NCBI GenBank assembly: GCA_035294855.1
Contig: DATGKD010000017.1
Span: forward strand, 1-6,349
Direction: 5' to 3'
Source of the DNA: DATGKD01 sp035294855
Lineage (GTDB): Bacteria; Actinomycetota; Acidimicrobiia; Acidimicrobiales; UBA8190
Length of the DNA stretch: 6,349 bases
This document shows, piece by piece, positions 5,346-6,349 of the stretch. The translations under genes were made by a program, and so were the position numbers. The notes under the pieces are model-generated. The model was not told the origin of the DNA and did not search any database. It worked only from the letters and a program-made list of their open reading frames with translations. How positions within the stretch are numbered: the first letter of the stretch is position 1; each line of letters starts with the position of its first letter.

Positions 5346-5360
5346 CCGAGCCGCTCTCGG
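5346..5360. terminator. Small hairpin between transporter and aldehyde dehydrogenase
   Basis: CCGAG (5346-5350) and CTCGG (5356-5360) pair around a 5-base loop in the 83-bp gap. There is no T-tract, so it is weak as a terminator; it could partly uncouple the two genes or trim the message. The rest of the gap holds only the ribosome binding site of the aldehyde dehydrogenase. Confidence 0.25.
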
Positions 5361-5398
5361 GCCGCTCGCGGGGCGCAACGGCTTCACGACCACCGATG

Positions 5399-6349
5399 CT
5401 ACGCCGGGTCCGGCGGAGGCGTCCCGGGTCGGTCGTCCGACCGTTCGGCCACGGCGTCCGCCGGCTCGGAGGCGCCCGGCGGCAGCTCCGACGCGGTCCC
5501 GCCGGAGGCCGCGTAAGGGTCGCCCAGGATGTGCCGAGCCGTGTCGAAGACCGTGGCGGCGTCGGCGTCGGACGCCGTCACGACGCCGCCGAGCAACGAG
5601 CGGTTGCTTCCGGTGACCTGTTCGAGGATGGCCTCGCTCATCCGCATGGGCACGTCGCGCAGGTCCGCCCTCTCCTGACCGCTGGGGATGCGCAGCCAGC
5701 ACATGACGACCGCCTGGAGGACACCGGCCGCCGCGGGGAACAGCCAGATCACCCGGTAGTCGCCGGTCGCGTCCACCGCCCAGGCGGCGAGGAACGAGAA
5801 CGCCAGGGCGAACAAGCTGAACGGCGCCACCAGCTTGCCCAGCAGCTCGCCCATGCCGCCCGACCGGGGCAGCAGCTGCAGGAGCATCGGCGCGAGCGAG
5901 ATCACGAACGCCGCGAAGAGGGGGCCGCCCACGAACGCGAGCACCACCGACTGCCAGATGTGCGTGGTGGTGAACTGCACGATGGACACCACCGCTCCCG
6001 CCAGCGGCGTCAGCACGGCGATCTGTTTGCGCGTGAACGCGCGGCTCAGCCCGTATCCGAGCACCAGGCCCAGCAAGACCACGGGCACGCCGCTCACCCA
6101 GCCCGCGATGGTCTGGGCGTTGGCCCCGGCGTGCTGCACCTTCTGGAAGTAGACGATGGCGAGATAGCCGGTCGCGCTGAGCCCCGCCCAGAAGACGAGG
6201 ACGCCGGTCACGAGGACCCGGGCGTTCGGCACCTGCATGATCGCGGCCAGCTCCTGCCGCCACGGCCTCGTGCCGGCACGCCGATCGCGCTCGGCGACCT
6301 GGCGCGCCGCGGGCGACTCGCGGACGAGGACGAGCACGATGATGGCCAC
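5399..6349 (-). CDS. MFS transporter, C-terminal part (start beyond right edge)
   Basis: An inner-membrane secondary transporter. The visible 316 residues hold the second half of a 12-helix protein. A hydrophobic end at 1-9 (likely TM6) is followed by a charged cytoplasmic loop (10-36, many Arg and Glu). Helices then lie at about 43-67, 82-102, 109-126, 132-158, 172-193 and 199-219 (TM7-TM12). After them comes a roughly 97-residue cytoplasmic tail, acidic and rich in Pro, Ala and Ser near the end (GDPYAASGG to the stop), which is long for the superfamily. A GTG falls exactly at the window edge, but it sits inside a membrane segment, so the true start is further upstream. SGGMGELLGK (163-172) between TM10 and TM11 may bear on substrate or gating. 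The substrate is not recognisable. It lies upstream of the aldehyde dehydrogenase on the same strand. Confidence 0.85.
   Translation of the reverse strand: MAIIVLVLVRESPAARQVAERDRRAGTRPWRQELAAIMQVPNARVLVTGVLVFWAGLSATGYLAIVYFQKVQHAGANAQTIAGWVSGVPVVLLGLVLGYGLSRAFTRKQIAVLTPLAGAVVSIVQFTTTHIWQSVVLAFVGGPLFAAFVISLAPMLLQLLPRSGGMGELLGKLVAPFSLFALAFSFLAAWAVDATGDYRVIWLFPAAAGVLQAVVMCWLRIPSGQERADLRDVPMRMSEAILEQVTGSNRSLLGGVVTASDADAATVFDTARHILGDPYAASGGTASELPPGASEPADAVAERSDDRPGTPPPDPA

Noticed and set aside
4677..5516. Plus-strand open frame of 279 codons opposite the aldehyde dehydrogenase
   Set aside because: Gly/Asp/Arg-rich mirror of a clear aldehyde dehydrogenase, as expected in high-GC DNA.

Overview
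The window is GC-rich throughout. It carries an F420-dependent NADP reductase, an InhA-type enoyl-ACP reductase and an adenylate cyclase built like mycobacterial Rv1264. Together these point to an Actinomycetota chromosome; a lineage outside the mycobacteria such as Acidimicrobiia is plausible, but the window cannot settle it. No insertion sequence, CRISPR array, tRNA or rRNA was seen.

Layout. (1) 13-675, minus: npdG-type NADPH:F420 oxidoreductase, reading out of the left edge. (2) 676-726: a 51-bp divergent promoter region. (3) 727-1500, plus: NADH-dependent enoyl-ACP reductase, followed 8 bp later by 1509-2609, a class III adenylate cyclase with an N-terminal Ad_Cy_reg-type domain; the two look like one operon. 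(4) 2662-3228, minus: a PadR-family repressor, convergent with the cyclase. (5) 3229-3544: a 316-bp non-coding stretch. Near padR it holds an AT-rich island with a perfect inverted repeat (likely operator/promoter). The rest is a run of strong hairpins that looks like a structured RNA leader. (6) 3545-3814, plus: a small stand-alone acyl carrier protein. (7) 3853-3912: four tandem 15-bp palindromic repeats between convergent genes, running into the next gene's stop codon. (8) 3897-5315, minus: an NAD(P)-dependent aldehyde dehydrogenase. (9) 5399-6349, minus: the C-terminal part of a major facilitator superfamily transporter whose start lies beyond the right edge; it is probably upstream of the aldehyde dehydrogenase in the same transcription direction.

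How the genes may fit together. Two genes belong to type II fatty acid synthesis (enoyl-ACP reductase and ACP). The cyclase next to the reductase has the domain type that in Rv1264 is known to bind a fatty acid, so a link between lipid state and cAMP is a reasonable inference, not shown by sequence alone. The aldehyde dehydrogenase and transporter look like a separate uptake/oxidation unit of unknown substrate. The two places most worth following up are the structured leader before the ACP gene and the repeat array at the aldehyde dehydrogenase stop codon.
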